DNA from: Nannochloropsis oceanica
Taxonomy: Eukaryota; Sar; Eustigmatophyceae; Eustigmatales; Monodopsidaceae
Assembly (NCBI GenBank): GCA_004519485.1
Contig: CP038130.1
Coordinates: 1,054,001 to 1,118,000, forward strand
Direction of reading: 5' to 3'
DNA length: 64,000 nucleotides
Under the pieces are notes generated by a model. The model was not told the DNA's origin and searched no databases. It worked only from the letters and a program-made list of their open reading frames with translations. Below are positions 20,960-31,714 of this stretch, piece by piece (the first letter of the stretch is position 1; each line of letters starts with the position of its first letter). The position numbers and the translations under genes are program-made.

Positions 20960-23232
20960 ATGGCGAAAAATAAATCATACGCAGCCGCCGTCTCAGCCTC
21001 CGACCCCTCCTCGTCCTCCTCCCTCTCGGCCACTACTATCGACAGCAGTCGGGCTGCGAATCAGAAGGACAAAAACACTTTGAGCAACTACCAAGCCGTC
21101 AAGACCCAGCACCTTAAATTGCAATTAAATGTGGACTTCGGGAGGTACGTCCTGGACGGCTGGGCGGAGCACACGATGGTCGTTCTGCAGTCAGGTGCCC
21201 CCTCCAGCAGGGCCATCTTCGACACGAGCTCCGGTCTCCGCGTGCATAAAGCCGAAGTTAATGGCGTGGAAGCTGCCTTTACATTCGGTGCCCCCCATGC
21301 CGTGTTTGGGACTCCGCTCGAGGTATCTCTCGCCGCTGCAGGTGTACTCCACAAAGGCAACACCTTGATAGTCCGCATCTACTATACCACCACACCCACC
21401 GCCTCAGCCTGCCAATGGCTGCCCCCCGCCCAGACTGCCGGCAAGAAACACCCTTACCTCTTCACTCAATCCCAAGCCATCCACGCCCGCTCCATCTTCC
21501 CCTGTCAAGACGCCCCAGCAGTCAAAATGACGTACTCGGCGCGGGTCCGCGTCCCTCAATGGGCGACTGCCTTGATGAGTGCCTTGCGCTCGGAAGAGAA
21601 GGAATTCGTTGATGGGGCTGGATGCCGTACCTATGTGTGGGAGCAGCCCGTGTCGATGCCTTCTTACCTGGTGGCACTAGCGGTGGGCGATCTGCAAAGT
21701 AGGGATATCAGTCCTCGGTGCAGGGTATGGGCGGAGCCGAGCGTGGTGGAGGCGGCCAGGTATGAATTTGATCAAACGGAGGAGTTTTTACAGCATGCCG
21801 AGGCGTTGACGTGTGATTATGTCTGGACGAGATATGACATACTTTGCCTTCCACCTAGCTTCCCTTATGGGGGCATGGAGAATCCGTGTTTGACTTTTGC
21901 GACTCCCACGCTGCTGGCGGGGGATAGGAGTCTGGCTGATGTGATTGCGCATGAGATCGCGCATTCGTGGACCGGGAATCTCGTGACCAACACGACGTGG
22001 GAGCATTTTTATTTGAATGAGGGGTGGACGATGTGGTTGCAGCGGAAGATTATGGCCCGGATCCACGGCGACCCGATGATTTTTGAGTTGGATGCGGAGT
22101 GGTTGGGCTGGCCGCATTTGGAGGAGTCGGTGGCGGCGTTCAAGGATCAGATGGAACTAACAGCTTTGGTGCCAGATCTGACGGGTGTGGATCCCGATGA
22201 CGCCTTTTCAAGCATCCCCTATGAGAAAGGGTTCAGCCTGCTGGTACGGTTGGAACGGATCGTGGGAACCGTCGAGTTTGAAAGGTTCGCCAAGCATTAC
22301 ATCCACACCTTTCAGTACAAAACGGTAACGTCCGCGGAGTTCAAGCAGACGTTGCTTGATTTTTTCAAACAGGATCCGCGCTTGGTCTCTTTGCCGTGGG
22401 ATGAAATTTTTTATGAGCCAGGGCTGCCTCCCAAGCCGGTGTATGAGACAGAAAGGCTGGCTGGGCCGTCTCTGGCGCTGGCAGATGCGTGGTTTGAGGG
22501 AGGGAGGGAGGGAGGGAAGGAGGGAGGGGGGGTGTTTGCAAGATGGACAACTTTGCAGAAGCAGATATTTTTGGAGCGGCTGTTAGGGAGGATGGAAAAA
22601 GAAGGGAGGATGATGGGGGTGCCGGTGCTGGAAGCGATGGATCGAGAGTATCAGTTGAGCAGTAGTAAGAATGCGGAGATTCGATTCCGATGGACCGTGT
22701 TGTGTCTGCGGGCGGGCGCGAAATTTGTGGTTGGGAATGCTTTGGATTTTGTTACATCACAGGGGAGAATGAAATTTACGAGGCCGCTGTACAAGGAGTT
22801 ATATAAGGTGAGGATTAAGAGGGAGAAAGAGAGAGAGAGGGAGGGAAGGAGGGAAGGCGGTTGTTCTTGATTTGTTTTTTCTGTACATCATCCTGTCCAC
22901 TCATTTGTCTTCCTCCCATCCCTTTACGTACGTACACACAGAGCAAGATGGCCAGTTCCTTGGCTCTTGAGATATTTAAAAAAAACGCCATGTTCTACCA
23001 TCCCATCTGCCGTAAAATGGTGGCAGCTGACCTCGGCCTCCGCCTTGCCTCCGACGGGACTCTGGAGGAGGGACCGATGGAGGGTGGGAAGAAGAGAGGA
23101 GTGAAAGATGTGAAATGGGGGTGGGGGGAAGGATGCCCGTTGTCGCAGGAGGCAATGTTGCTGGTGGGTGTGGGATTGGGGGCTGCGATGCTTGCGGGCT
23201 TGTTTGTTTTGTTGCGGCAGAAGCGAAAATGA
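20960..23232 (+). CDS. Leukotriene-A4-hydrolase-type M1 aminopeptidase with predicted membrane tail
   Basis: Two exons: 20960-22807 and 22942-23232 (intron 134 bp, GT-AG), 712 aa. The M1 zinc site is complete: YGGMENPCL (the GXMEN exopeptidase motif, about residues 303-310), HEIAH at 331-335 with the third ligand Glu354 in LNEGW, and the catalytic Tyr region PYEKGFSLLVRLE. The C-terminal helical repeat domain typical of LTA4H/Rnpep follows, interrupted by a [10 protein letters not shown] insert from (GGGA)n DNA. Members cleave N-terminal residues and some hydrolyse LTA4. Exon 2 ends in a hydrophobic segment (about 686-707, MLLVGVGLGAAMLAGLFVLL) followed by RQKRK, the layout of a tail anchor, which ordinary soluble LTA4H lacks. 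Its place directly after exon 2 in frame is seen; membrane insertion is inferred. Confidence 0.93.
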
Positions 23233-23473
23233 GCGTGAGTGTGAATGTGTGAAGGATCAGAGATAATGTTTAAGAGGGAGAGCGAATTTCCAAAAAAGCA
23301 GAGTGCCAAGAACTGAGAGAAATGAGGGGATGAGAAACTTTTGCTTTTTGGGGGGGGGGGGGAAGGGGCATATGACTCGTGTCCGTACTTGTCCTTGCTT
23401 GGTGCGATGTCTTTGCATCATTGCACTTCCTTGAGCATGCAGGCGAGCTGTCACGAGATAAAAGAAAGTGGAT

Positions 23474-23573
23474 NNNNNNNNNNNNNNNNNNNNNNNNNNN
23501 NNNNNNNNNNNNNNNNNNNNNNNNNNNNNNNNNNNNNNNNNNNNNNNNNNNNNNNNNNNNNNNNNNNNNNNNN
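23474..23573. other. Assembly gap (100 N)
   Basis: Exactly 100 Ns, the usual placeholder for a gap of unknown size. It removes the 5' part of the COG8 gene. A G13-like run at about 23350-23362 lies shortly upstream and may have contributed to the break. Confidence 0.99.
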
Positions 23574-25069
23574 GTGCCTCAATTGATGGACGCTTGTCTA
23601 CGGAATGGTCTGTTTGACGAGGCTGTGGAAATCGTCGCCTTTGCCAATACTTTGGAGCGACGGCATTTGTTGATTACGTCCTCCTCAGCAACAGCATCGG
23701 CAGCAGCAACAGCAGCATCAGCAGCAGCAGGACAGGATAGAGACAATCAGGTCTCGCGTTCCTCTTTTTCCTTTGGAAAAGAGCACCAACAGTATCAGGC
23801 AAAGCACACACTGGTGATTGCCGGTCTCGTCCAAGACCTCCGTGCGCTCCAAAAGCAATTAAGGGAGAGGCTTCTGCACCAACTTCGACTTCCTATCCAG
23901 CTTCCTCGCTGCCTTCAAGTCATCTCCTGCTTACGAAAATTAGACGGGCTCGCCCTCGAAGCCCGTCTGCTGAAAAATAAAAAGAAGATGCGTTCCATGT
24001 CTACCTCTACAGCACCAGCAGTAGAGAGGAGTAAAAGGGGTACGGGAGGGGGAGGAAACGGCGAGGTAGAGTACGAAGAGCTCGAACTACGACTGCAGGC
24101 TGAATTTCTGGAGGCAAGGGATGCATGGCTGCAGTCGCTGCTGGAACGGATCAGCAGCAATAGCAGTTGCAGCAGTGGTAGTGGTGGGGTGGATGGGGGT
24201 GATGGAGGGGCGGGACAGCTGATGGCTGTCATTGAGACGAACCGGACGCATTGGTTTGAAATTGCGACTCAATTTCGTGCTATTTTTTTGGACGATGAAT
24301 TGGCATCTTCCTCATCATCATCATCATCATCATCATCATCTCTTCCTGCCAATTCCTCTTTCCTGCGTAACGGGGGAGGAAGCGGTGGTGGGGGAGGGGG
24401 AAGTAAGGCTTTGTCTGCTTGGCTGCTTGGCCGGATTACAGCCTTTTTGGGTCGGTTGGAGGAGGGATTGGTACGATTGAATGATGGGGCTGCCTTGGTG
24501 GATGTCATGGAGCAATGTTTGTTTTTTGCGGTGAGCATGGGGAGGATTGGGGGTGACTTTAGGGGCTTGCTGGTGCCCGTGTTCGAGCGTGCGATTCGAG
24601 TGATGGCCGAGGGGCGGTGGAGCAGGGCGACGCTGGAGTTGGAGGCATTGTTGGAACGGTGTATGAAGGAGGGGGGGATAGCGATGAAGCAGCACCAGCA
24701 CCAGCACCAGCACCAGCGCCAGCACCAGCGGTTGGGGAGTGGGATGCACTCGTCTTACCAGATGTGTTATGTCCTGCCTGGCACCGTCAGCAGCAGCAAG
24801 AGCAGCAGCAGCTGTCAAGATCAGGCCACTACCACACCCGAGGGCGGCAGTACTCTGACTACGACCACCACTGCTCCTCCAGAGCCATTCGCTCCCCCTT
24901 CTTCCATCCTCTCCTTCCCCCCCCTCGCGCAATTCACGAATCTTGTCCTCTCTTCCTTCAACCAGTTGAGGCAGTGCTTGCCCTGGACCATGGCGGATGA
25001 ACTCCAATCCCTTTTCCTCCTTCACCTACGTGGGGCGGCAACGGTACTAATCGCTCACCAGGAGCAATT

Positions 25070-25137
<68 letters not shown>

Positions 25138-25376
25138 TGAAGCAGGGGGGCTTGTTGGTGCTGTACAAGCAGATGAGAAAAGAGGCAGAGAAGGTCGTCT
25201 TCCCGTACTTGTTGCGGTGTTTTGCGGCCATGGTGGTAGGAGGGGAGGAAAAGGAGGAAGGAGGGAATGAAGGAGGGAAGGCCGGGAGGAAGGAGATTAT
25301 GATAAAGGAGCAGGAGGCGGAGATAGAAAGGTTATGGACGGCATCGTTGAATGAGCAGCTGTCGACGGCAGAGTAA
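23574..25376 (+). CDS. COG8: Conserved oligomeric Golgi complex subunit 8 (5' partial, cut by gap)
   Basis: The open frame starts at the right edge of the gap with VPQLMDACLRNGLFDEAVEIVAFANTLERRH, matching the Dor1/COG8 helical region. Further family-like blocks are LQKQLRERLLHQLRLPIQLPRCLQVISCLRKL, FLEARDAWLQSLLERI, RTHWFEIATQFRAIFLDDE (the conserved segment in which COG8 responds to tethering defects) and LAQFTNLVLSSFNQLRQCLP. COG8 belongs to lobe B of the COG tether that retrieves Golgi enzymes. Low-complexity inserts (Ala, Ser from (CAT)n, His/Gln from (CAGCAC)n, Gln from (CAG)n) enlarge it. The N-terminal coiled coil should lie in or before the gap; the 31 residues that can be read left of the Ns are not family-like and were left out. 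Confidence 0.8.
25071..25137 (+). repeat. (CAG)n/(CAA)n microsatellite in COG8
   Basis: About 22 CAG/CAA units encoding a pure Gln tract inside the COG8 frame. Confidence 0.95.
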
Positions 25377-25952
25377 GGGCGAGAAAGAAAGTAGGAGGAA
25401 TGGAAGGGATGGTGGGCCGTCAGCGCTTCTTTTGAATCAATTGTGCAGCACGCGAGGTTTTGTATGTAATCTTATGTTCTGGTGTAAGGGATCCAAACAA
25501 GAAAAATCAAGTAATTGCACCTTGCCAGCACCCGCGAGCGTTGTCCATTCCTTCTTCGTGAAATGTATGTCTGCATTTGTGCTTCATTCACCCCCTCTGC
25601 TTTCCCTTCCCGGCTTTGAGCGCGGGGCCTCCGTCATCAGTGCAACTAAATGTCTTCCTTTTATACATAAAATATCATCTATCTTGTTCAGATCCTGTGT
25701 GTCTTTACTCTTGGTCATCATCCTTCTCTTATTCATTCATAATCTTCGGTTCTCATACATCTTAATTCCTCCCTCCCCCCTCCTCCTCCATTTTCCTCTT
25801 TTACTTATTCTCCCTCCTGTTTCTGCCTTTTTCTTGATTTCTCTCTTTTTCTTTTTTGTCTTCCTTCTCTATACACAGTTGTTATCATTATACCTATAAA
25901 CTTGCCAGCTCTTGTGTCGGACCACCCTCCCTCCCTCCCTCCCTCTTCTCGA
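25377..25952. other. Intergenic, convergent 3' ends
   Basis: CT-rich, especially 25740-25870. No gene supported. Confidence 0.55.
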
Positions 25953-26871
25953 TCACCGTGCATTCCGACTCCTCAAATCCGTCTTCCCTGGAGGACTAAT
26001 CGTGCGATAGGCCGATTTGTGTGCCAACTCCTTGATCACGCAGAAATCAGTCAAGACAGTCGAGGCCGCTGACACTAAGAAGAACCACCACGAAAAGCCA
26101 AAGTGGATCTTACTCCTTCCTGAAGTTAGGTCTTGTGCCCTCAACTCATCTTGCACGCTCGACCAAACCACTAACATCAAAATTGCACATACCAGGTGAA
26201 AGGTCGATAATGTCACACAAGCATATTCAGCTGAGAAGCCCCCCCGGCGGGCCGTTCGGCATTCGACGACTAACGCGCTTATGACAGCAGCGGCTTCTAA
26301 GACGATAGTGGCGATTGCCAGGCCACGGGCGGCGAGAAGTAGATGGCATTGCTCAACGGTATCACTACGCTGGCACCAGTCGTAATCGAAGGAGAGACGG
26401 ACGGTTGAGGAGGCCGAGGTCATTACGGAGCTCCATTGCCAGAGGCCCCAAAAGTCGTCGATTAGGACTTCGCTCCTGTGTCGTTGAGAGGGAGTTGAGC
26501 TTGCTTGTTGTGACGGAGAAGGAAACAATAGTCCAGAAGTAAATTTCAAGGGGGAAAGGAGGAGGGCAAGTCCAGCCTTTGGTGGGGGAGGCGGCACGAC
26601 ATCACACATGACGACTTAGGTCTACGTACCAGAGCGTCGTGTGAGTAGTCAAGCGGCTCCAGTCGCGTGAGAAGACAGCCACAACGAGAAGGGCCGTGCT
26701 GAGCATGGGAATCAGGAGCGCTGCGCGTCGTGTGGTATGTAAGCATGATTAGCATAAGGAGGCGGCCTTTTGGGTCATGGTTGACACAATCTCCTGTCAG
26801 TGACTTTGCTTACCGCATTCTCTCCAAATGTGCCACGTCTGGTTCTCCACGTAGTACGTAGTCGGTGGCAT
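25953..26871 (-). CDS. Claudin/PMP22-like four-transmembrane protein
   Basis: Three exons: 26871-26814, 26720-26630 and 26475-25953, with introns of 93 and 154 bp (GT-AG), total 672 nt, 223 aa. The spliced product starts MPPTTYYVENQTWHIW (N-glycosylation sequon NQT). TM1 is ALLIPMLSTALLVVAVF, and the first outer loop contains DDFWGLWQW, recalling the W-GLW motif of claudin/PMP22 proteins, plus two later Cys (DWCQRS, EQCHLL). TM2 is GLAIATIVLEAAAVISALV, TM3 ACVTLSTFHLVCAILMLVVW, TM4 FSWWFFLVSAASTVLTDF, followed by a basic cytosolic tail. The topology is that of the claudin superfamily, which also includes calcium-channel gamma subunits and SUR7/pali proteins of protists and fungi. The function is unknown; the W-GLW match is the main family evidence. 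Confidence 0.72.
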
Positions 26872-27151
26872 TATTCGGCCCCGTTCTGTTGGTGGTGGTG
26901 GGTTGTGGGATGGGTGTCGTGTGTAAGTGCTGGATTGTTGTTCGAGGGTATATGGGGAGGGAGCGAGGAAGGAACTTGAGAATCATCACGATGATCCGAC
27001 CGGAGTCCGATCGCGAAGTCGCCCTCTGAGTGACTCCTTCAAGTGAGGAAACAAAACCACACCCAAGCAAACCCACACCCACACCCATTTACCAATACGC
27101 AATCATTTCTTCTCTACATCTCCCCATGGAGTACACAGATAGAGTGCAATC

Positions 27152-28030
27152 ATGCCGCTTCCTCGAGTGAGCACTGCCACCTGTACGAGAAGAAGAAGAA
27201 TTGCGGACGACTCCTTCTCTCCTCTCCTCTTCCTCCTACTCCTCGTTGGGCCGACTCCTGCGGTCGCTTTCAGTACCCTGGGCAGCAGCAGCAGCAGCAA
27301 TTTTAGCCCTCCAATCACTTCTACGACACCTTTGATTGACCGTGTCCCGACCTTTCGCTTGTACCAGGGAGGCGTGTGTCAGACACAGGTGCCGGGGCGT
27401 GGAGATGCCGCCGAGTGCCGCGCTCGCCTGCATGAAGCCATCACGAGTTTGACAAAACCTATCGCTACAAGCAGTATTGATCGCAACGACAAGGGAAGTG
27501 GAAAGGGGGGGGTAAGCAGCAGTGTCTCGACAAGCTCAAGAAGACGCACCGTGGCGGCTATCCTCGAGATAGACTCACTTTCGGCTTTGGAAGATCTGCT
27601 GGCAGAGCAGCAACAGCACCAAGAGAAATCCACGCAAGGCACTGATGAGGTGCTGCTTGTCGAATTTTACGGACAAGCTTGCAAGCAATGTATTGCCCTC
27701 GCGCCTTTGTTTGAGTCCTTGCCCTACGTCTACCCCAACCGGCGGCTGCGATTCGGGCGGGCAGACGTGACAAACTTCCCTACCTTGGTTGTACCACCAC
27801 CACCGCCCCAAACCTTCCAGGGCTTGGATCGTAGCCAAAATATTGAAGAACGGCTGGACGGGTGCCCTACCTGTGGTGGTGGTGGGTTTGTAGTTTGCGT
27901 GGAGTGTGGGGGAAAAGGGCATTTGGTTCGGAGCGTGAGTGGCCATACTCTGGCAGACGTATGCATGACCTGTATGGGCCAAAAGAAGATACCATGTCCG
28001 CAGTGTGGGGGGAAATGTTACTTATGTTGA
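27152..28030 (+). CDS. Plastid-targeted thioredoxin-like protein with DnaJ-type zinc finger
   Basis: Single exon, 292 aa. Signal peptide residues 20-39 (LLFLLLLVGPTPAVA) followed by Phe40, an ASAF-type plastid import junction. Residues about 145-215 form a thioredoxin-like half (VEFYGQACKQCIALAPLFESL, redox motif CKQC at about 176-179; RADVTNFPTLVV with the cis-Pro loop). Residues about 238-292 carry four CxxCxGxG-like modules (CPTCGGGG, CVECGGKG, CMTCMGQK, CPQCGGK) as in DnaJ and in plant LQY1/BSD2 proteins, which assist photosystem II repair and Rubisco assembly. Both halves together suggest a plastid disulfide/chaperone factor. The thioredoxin half lacks a clear WCGPC, so it is a divergent reductase or isomerase. 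No transmembrane span apart from the signal. Confidence 0.83.
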   Translation: MPLPRVSTATCTRRRRIADDSFSPLLFLLLLVGPTPAVAFSTLGSSSSSNFSPPITSTTPLIDRVPTFRLYQGGVCQTQVPGRGDAAECRARLHEAITSLTKPIATSSIDRNDKGSGKGGVSSSVSTSSRRRTVAAILEIDSLSALEDLLAEQQQHQEKSTQGTDEVLLVEFYGQACKQCIALAPLFESLPYVYPNRRLRFGRADVTNFPTLVVPPPPPQTFQGLDRSQNIEERLDGCPTCGGGGFVVCVECGGKGHLVRSVSGHTLADVCMTCMGQKKIPCPQCGGKCYLC

Positions 28031-28672
28031 GGCGGTTAAGGAAGAGTGGGAAATGAATTGAAATCAAAGTAAAGATTGATTATAAACTAAATGAAATGGT
28101 TGAACGTGGGTGGGGAGGTCGAAGGGACGTGCTCGTTTTCTTGGCTTTTTAGGTTTGGTATGAGATGAGGTATTACTTCATGAGTGTTTTTGTTTTAAAT
28201 CAGCAGGCTTCTTAACAGAAACGGGGAAGCGATGGTCTTTGCCTTACGACACTCAACAATCTTCACCTTTTTTCTTGCTTTTCTGTACACTTGCGGTCTT
28301 CAAATACCCGGAGAATATAAAAAGGTAACGGCATGCGTCGTTGCAGTCAACTTTCCTTGCCTATTAGACGATATACCGTCTACACACCCCAACTTAGCCA
28401 GACTTCTCACTCCAAAAGAGCCTATCATATCCTGATGTGCTATCAAGGCTATAGAAACCCTTGCTGGCCCCTGTCTCGGCCTTGGACGCCTGGTAGCACT
28501 TGGCCCATTAGCTATTCAAGTCGCTACGCTTCTCCTCCGTTTGTCTCTCTCCACAAACTACACTTGAACTCATCCCACACGCACGAACACATCTCCATCT
28601 ATGACCACACAATACAGGCAGAAGTAATGCGCCGGCCTTGACTTCAATCCTTCCTTCAATCAATTTAAAGCC
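28031..28672. other. Intergenic between two + strand genes
   Basis: No supported gene. A TATAAAAAG-like string at 28316-28324 lies 350 bp before the kinase ATG, too uncertain to call a promoter. Confidence 0.5.
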
Positions 28673-31156
28673 ATGGCGTCCAAAACATCGCCGTCCAAAC
28701 TTCCATCTTTTGCCCATCCACGCTACACCCTCGTGGACAATGACAGAATAGTGCGCCGCACACAGAAGGGCGACGGACCTTCTTCATCCTCCACCTCTAT
28801 CTGTGTCGATGACGACTACCAGAGCGTGATTGAGTCGCTGTCTATGTACATCAAAGAGTACTTGCAGGCACGTTTCGACCTCGTCCAGCACTGGATCCCT
28901 GCCGGCGAGGAGGACACGCCGGCTAAGTGCGACGTTTTACTCTCTCGCGATTGGGAAATAGCGCCAAAGCTTCTAGTCATTCTGCAGAACCATGTGGGCT
29001 CGCAGTTGGGCATGTGGAGTCGGTCGACCTGCGTGACCAAGGGCCTGCGGGCCGGGTCCATGCTTTCCTTCCTAGAACAGGCGCATGAAAGCGGTTATGC
29101 CGTCATAGTCTGCAATCCTAACCTCAATTCAGTGGTAGTAGACGGACAGAAGCTGGCAGTGCCTGCCTCAGCATTTCCCGAGGAGCATGCTCTGTATGTG
29201 TACGAGACATTCGTTGCCAATTCTCAGGCGCAGAATGTGTTTTTGTTTGGGTACGGCAATGGAGCCATGCTCTGCAAGGAGATGCTGCAACGGCAGCTCG
29301 TCCGCTGCCAGCAGCAGACAGACGAGATCAATCGCATCGCAGCAATCGCAATAGTGGAAGCGAGTAGGGTGGTGGAAGACGATGATTCGGCGGATGTCAA
29401 GGCGTTTTTAGGGGCCTACACAGTGGATTGGGAGGCTTCCCTTCGGTTTCCACTGGGGCACGCCATCCCCACGGCCCGCGCACAAATGGGCATAGCGCAG
29501 GTTTTATCGGTGGGTACCGTGACAGAGGAAGACGAGAGCGACATGGCGCCAAGCACGGCCTGGACTGTGGTAGCGGCCAGCGACTCGGTTTTTCGTTTCT
29601 TTGACTTTTGCATCCAGGACTCCTTGCAGCACCCTCTTCCTGCCACTGTACCTTCCATTCCATCCTCCCCCTCCACCCCCAAGGCCTCTTCAAGAGATAA
29701 CATAATGATGACCCTCTCCTTTAGCAGCAGCAACGGCCAAACCCCGTGCGCTCCCAATCGACCGGGCTTGTCGTCCTTGCTTCGAAACGGCTACAGCATG
29801 AACTGTAGCAACACCCGCATAGGAGGTAGCAGTCCCAGTGCCTCTGACCCCGTCAGAAATTGTGGTTATCTCTTTTCAGTGGTAGAAGCCTCACGATGTG
29901 GCGTGCCTGCTCCTCCGTTTCCTAAAAGCCAGCTGTTGCCAGTCTGCACGTCAGGTCAACAGGACAGCAGCAGCAGCAGCAGCAGCAGCAGCGGTGGCTT
30001 CCTTCGGAGACTAGGGCGGGTATTTGCAAACGGATTGAGTTTGAGTCCATCGTCGCACAGGGAATGTCCTGCTTCACCGGCGGGGAGTGAGGATTTGGGC
30101 CGCGCTTTTAGCTCAGATAGAGGGAGCTGTCGAAGCTTGGCTTTGACTGAACGCCTGGACATTTCTGACTTTGATTTATTGAAGGTTGTGGGAAAGGGTG
30201 CCTTTGGGAAGGTAATGCTAGTGAAGAAAAAGAAAAGGACGGGGCATGGCGCGGGGAAAGTGTATGCGATGAAGGTATTGAACAAGGACTCGGTGGTCAA
30301 GAAAGGGCAGATTGAACACACCATGTCCGAGCGTGCTATTCTCTGCCAGATCCGGAACCCTTTCATAGTTCGTTTGCGCTTCGCGTTCCAGAATGAGACG
30401 AGTTTGTATTTGGTAACAGATTACTATACAGGTGGTTCCCTCTTTTACCATTTGAGAAAAAATAGATCTTTCCCTGAGTCCCGAGCGAAGTTCTACGCGG
30501 CAGAGTTGCTGTTGGCTTTGGAACATCTGCACGAACAATTTATCATCTATAGGGATTTGAAATTGGAAAATATCTTGATGGACTCTGAGGGGCACATTGC
30601 TTTGACTGACTTTGGGCTGTCGAAGCAGAATGTACGGACGAAATCGTGTGCGACAACCTTTTGTGGGACTGCCGAGTACCTCGCACCGGAGCTGCTGCAG
30701 GGGAAGGCCTACGGGGCACCGGTGGATTGGTGGAGTTTTGGAATTCTCCTGTATGAGATGATGGATGGCCGGACGCCTTTTTATAACAAGAATCGGAAGT
30801 ACATGTATCATTGTATAGTTCATGTCCGACCAACGTTTCCGCTGCATTTTTCCAAGGCAGCGCAGGCACTGATGAATCGCTTGTTGGAGCCTGACCCTGC
30901 TCGGCGACCCGCTGCGGCTGAGATCAAGGCGCATACTTTCTTTGCAGACTTGGATTTTAATAAGCTATACTGTAAGAAGCTCGCCCCGCCGTTCAACCCG
31001 CGGGTCAAGAACGAGATGGACATAAAGTTCGTGCCGAGCAACTACCACAAGCTCCCTCCCAAGGAGTCGGTGGCCGAGCCTACAGGGGCTGGGGCCTGTG
31101 CAGCAGCGGAATTCAAGGCCTTCACATACCATGGGGACTGCAGCCTTTTGGGTTGA
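28673..31156 (+). CDS. ARB2 domain - AGC protein kinase fusion
   Basis: Single exon, 827 aa. Residues about 40-325 resemble the ARB2 domain (FAM172/Hda1-C type alpha/beta-hydrolase-like): KLLVILQNHVGSQLGMWSRS, AHESGYAVIVCNPNLNSVVVDG, EEHALYVYETFV, then VFLFGYGNGAMLCKEML at the nucleophile-elbow position, GYGNG. A Ser/Pro-rich linker follows. Residues about 500-757 are a complete Ser/Thr kinase: GKGAFGKV, AMKVL (Lys), YRDLKLEN, TDFG, and FCGTAEYLAPE with the activation-loop Thr region. The AGC C-tail is present, with FNPRVK and the hydrophobic motif FKAFTY close to the C-terminus, so PDK1- and TORC2-type control is plausible. The kinase half is certain. The ARB2 assignment rests on motif order. 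Confidence 0.88.
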   Translation: MASKTSPSKLPSFAHPRYTLVDNDRIVRRTQKGDGPSSSSTSICVDDDYQSVIESLSMYIKEYLQARFDLVQHWIPAGEEDTPAKCDVLLSRDWEIAPKLLVILQNHVGSQLGMWSRSTCVTKGLRAGSMLSFLEQAHESGYAVIVCNPNLNSVVVDGQKLAVPASAFPEEHALYVYETFVANSQAQNVFLFGYGNGAMLCKEMLQRQLVRCQQQTDEINRIAAIAIVEASRVVEDDDSADVKAFLGAYTVDWEASLRFPLGHAIPTARAQMGIAQVLSVGTVTEEDESDMAPSTAWTVVAASDSVFRFFDFCIQDSLQHPLPATVPSIPSSPSTPKASSRDNIMMTLSFSSSNGQTPCAPNRPGLSSLLRNGYSMNCSNTRIGGSSPSASDPVRNCGYLFSVVEASRCGVPAPPFPKSQLLPVCTSGQQDSSSSSSSSSGGFLRRLGRVFANGLSLSPSSHRECPASPAGSEDLGRAFSSDRGSCRSLALTERLDISDFDLLKVVGKGAFGKVMLVKKKKRTGHGAGKVYAMKVLNKDSVVKKGQIEHTMSERAILCQIRNPFIVRLRFAFQNETSLYLVTDYYTGGSLFYHLRKNRSFPESRAKFYAAELLLALEHLHEQFIIYRDLKLENILMDSEGHIALTDFGLSKQNVRTKSCATTFCGTAEYLAPELLQGKAYGAPVDWWSFGILLYEMMDGRTPFYNKNRKYMYHCIVHVRPTFPLHFSKAAQALMNRLLEPDPARRPAAAEIKAHTFFADLDFNKLYCKKLAPPFNPRVKNEMDIKFVPSNYHKLPPKESVAEPTGAGACAAAEFKAFTYHGDCSLLG

Positions 31157-31714
31157 GGTTGAGTCATTGTAAATAGTGTTTGCATATTTCGGAGTCTAGG
31201 TGTATGATGCATGTTTTGTGTGTCTTGTTTGTATTTTGCATGGTATTTGGTATAGGGGCTAGGACGAAGAAAAAATGACCTTCCAGATAGTATAAGGTAG
31301 AGGAGCAAATAACGTGTATGACGTGTATTGCTTTGTGTAATTAGCGTCTTCGAAAATAAGAATACTGGTGGGCGTGCACAGGTGGGAGGTTTGAGACAAT
31401 TATGGGCCTGCTTCACCCATAGGACACTCCTCGTCTCCCGCCCAAACCTACCAAATCAAATCTCAGGGGACTTTCGTCACGAAAGTGTGGTCGGACCGGG
31501 TAACCACGTGATCAAGACACTACTAAGTGCCGACATGACGATGAGTTATATTGCGATTATATGTAAAATTGATCACCTACACTCTGTCCAATCTATGTTC
31601 GTAATGGGCCACCATCATTTCATCATACTTATTACCCTGCTAATCTTATGCATCCAAGCGAAAACGCCAAACAGAAACCAACATACAGGGACAGGCACCG
31701 AGTTCCACTCTGCA
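31157..31714. other. Intergenic / probable 5' leader of the channel gene
   Basis: The channel frame is open from about 31328, with an earlier in-frame ATG at 31535 that would add a hydrophobic segment (HHHFIILITLLILCIQA). This part is AT-richer than neighbouring coding DNA, so I treat it as leader, but an N-terminal extension cannot be excluded. Confidence 0.45.

Noticed and set aside
23379-23473. Start of a frame that reads through the N gap into COG8
   Set aside because: Continuity across 100 placeholder Ns is meaningless, and the left part does not resemble COG8.
24307-24342. Regular CAT repeats considered as a possible CRISPR-like or regulatory array
   Set aside because: A simple trinucleotide microsatellite inside COG8; there are no spacers. 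No CRISPR array exists in the window.
31328-31714. N-terminal extension of the two-pore channel with a hydrophobic stretch
   Set aside because: AT-rich, without conserved sequence; kept as probable leader although an ATG at 31535 is in frame.
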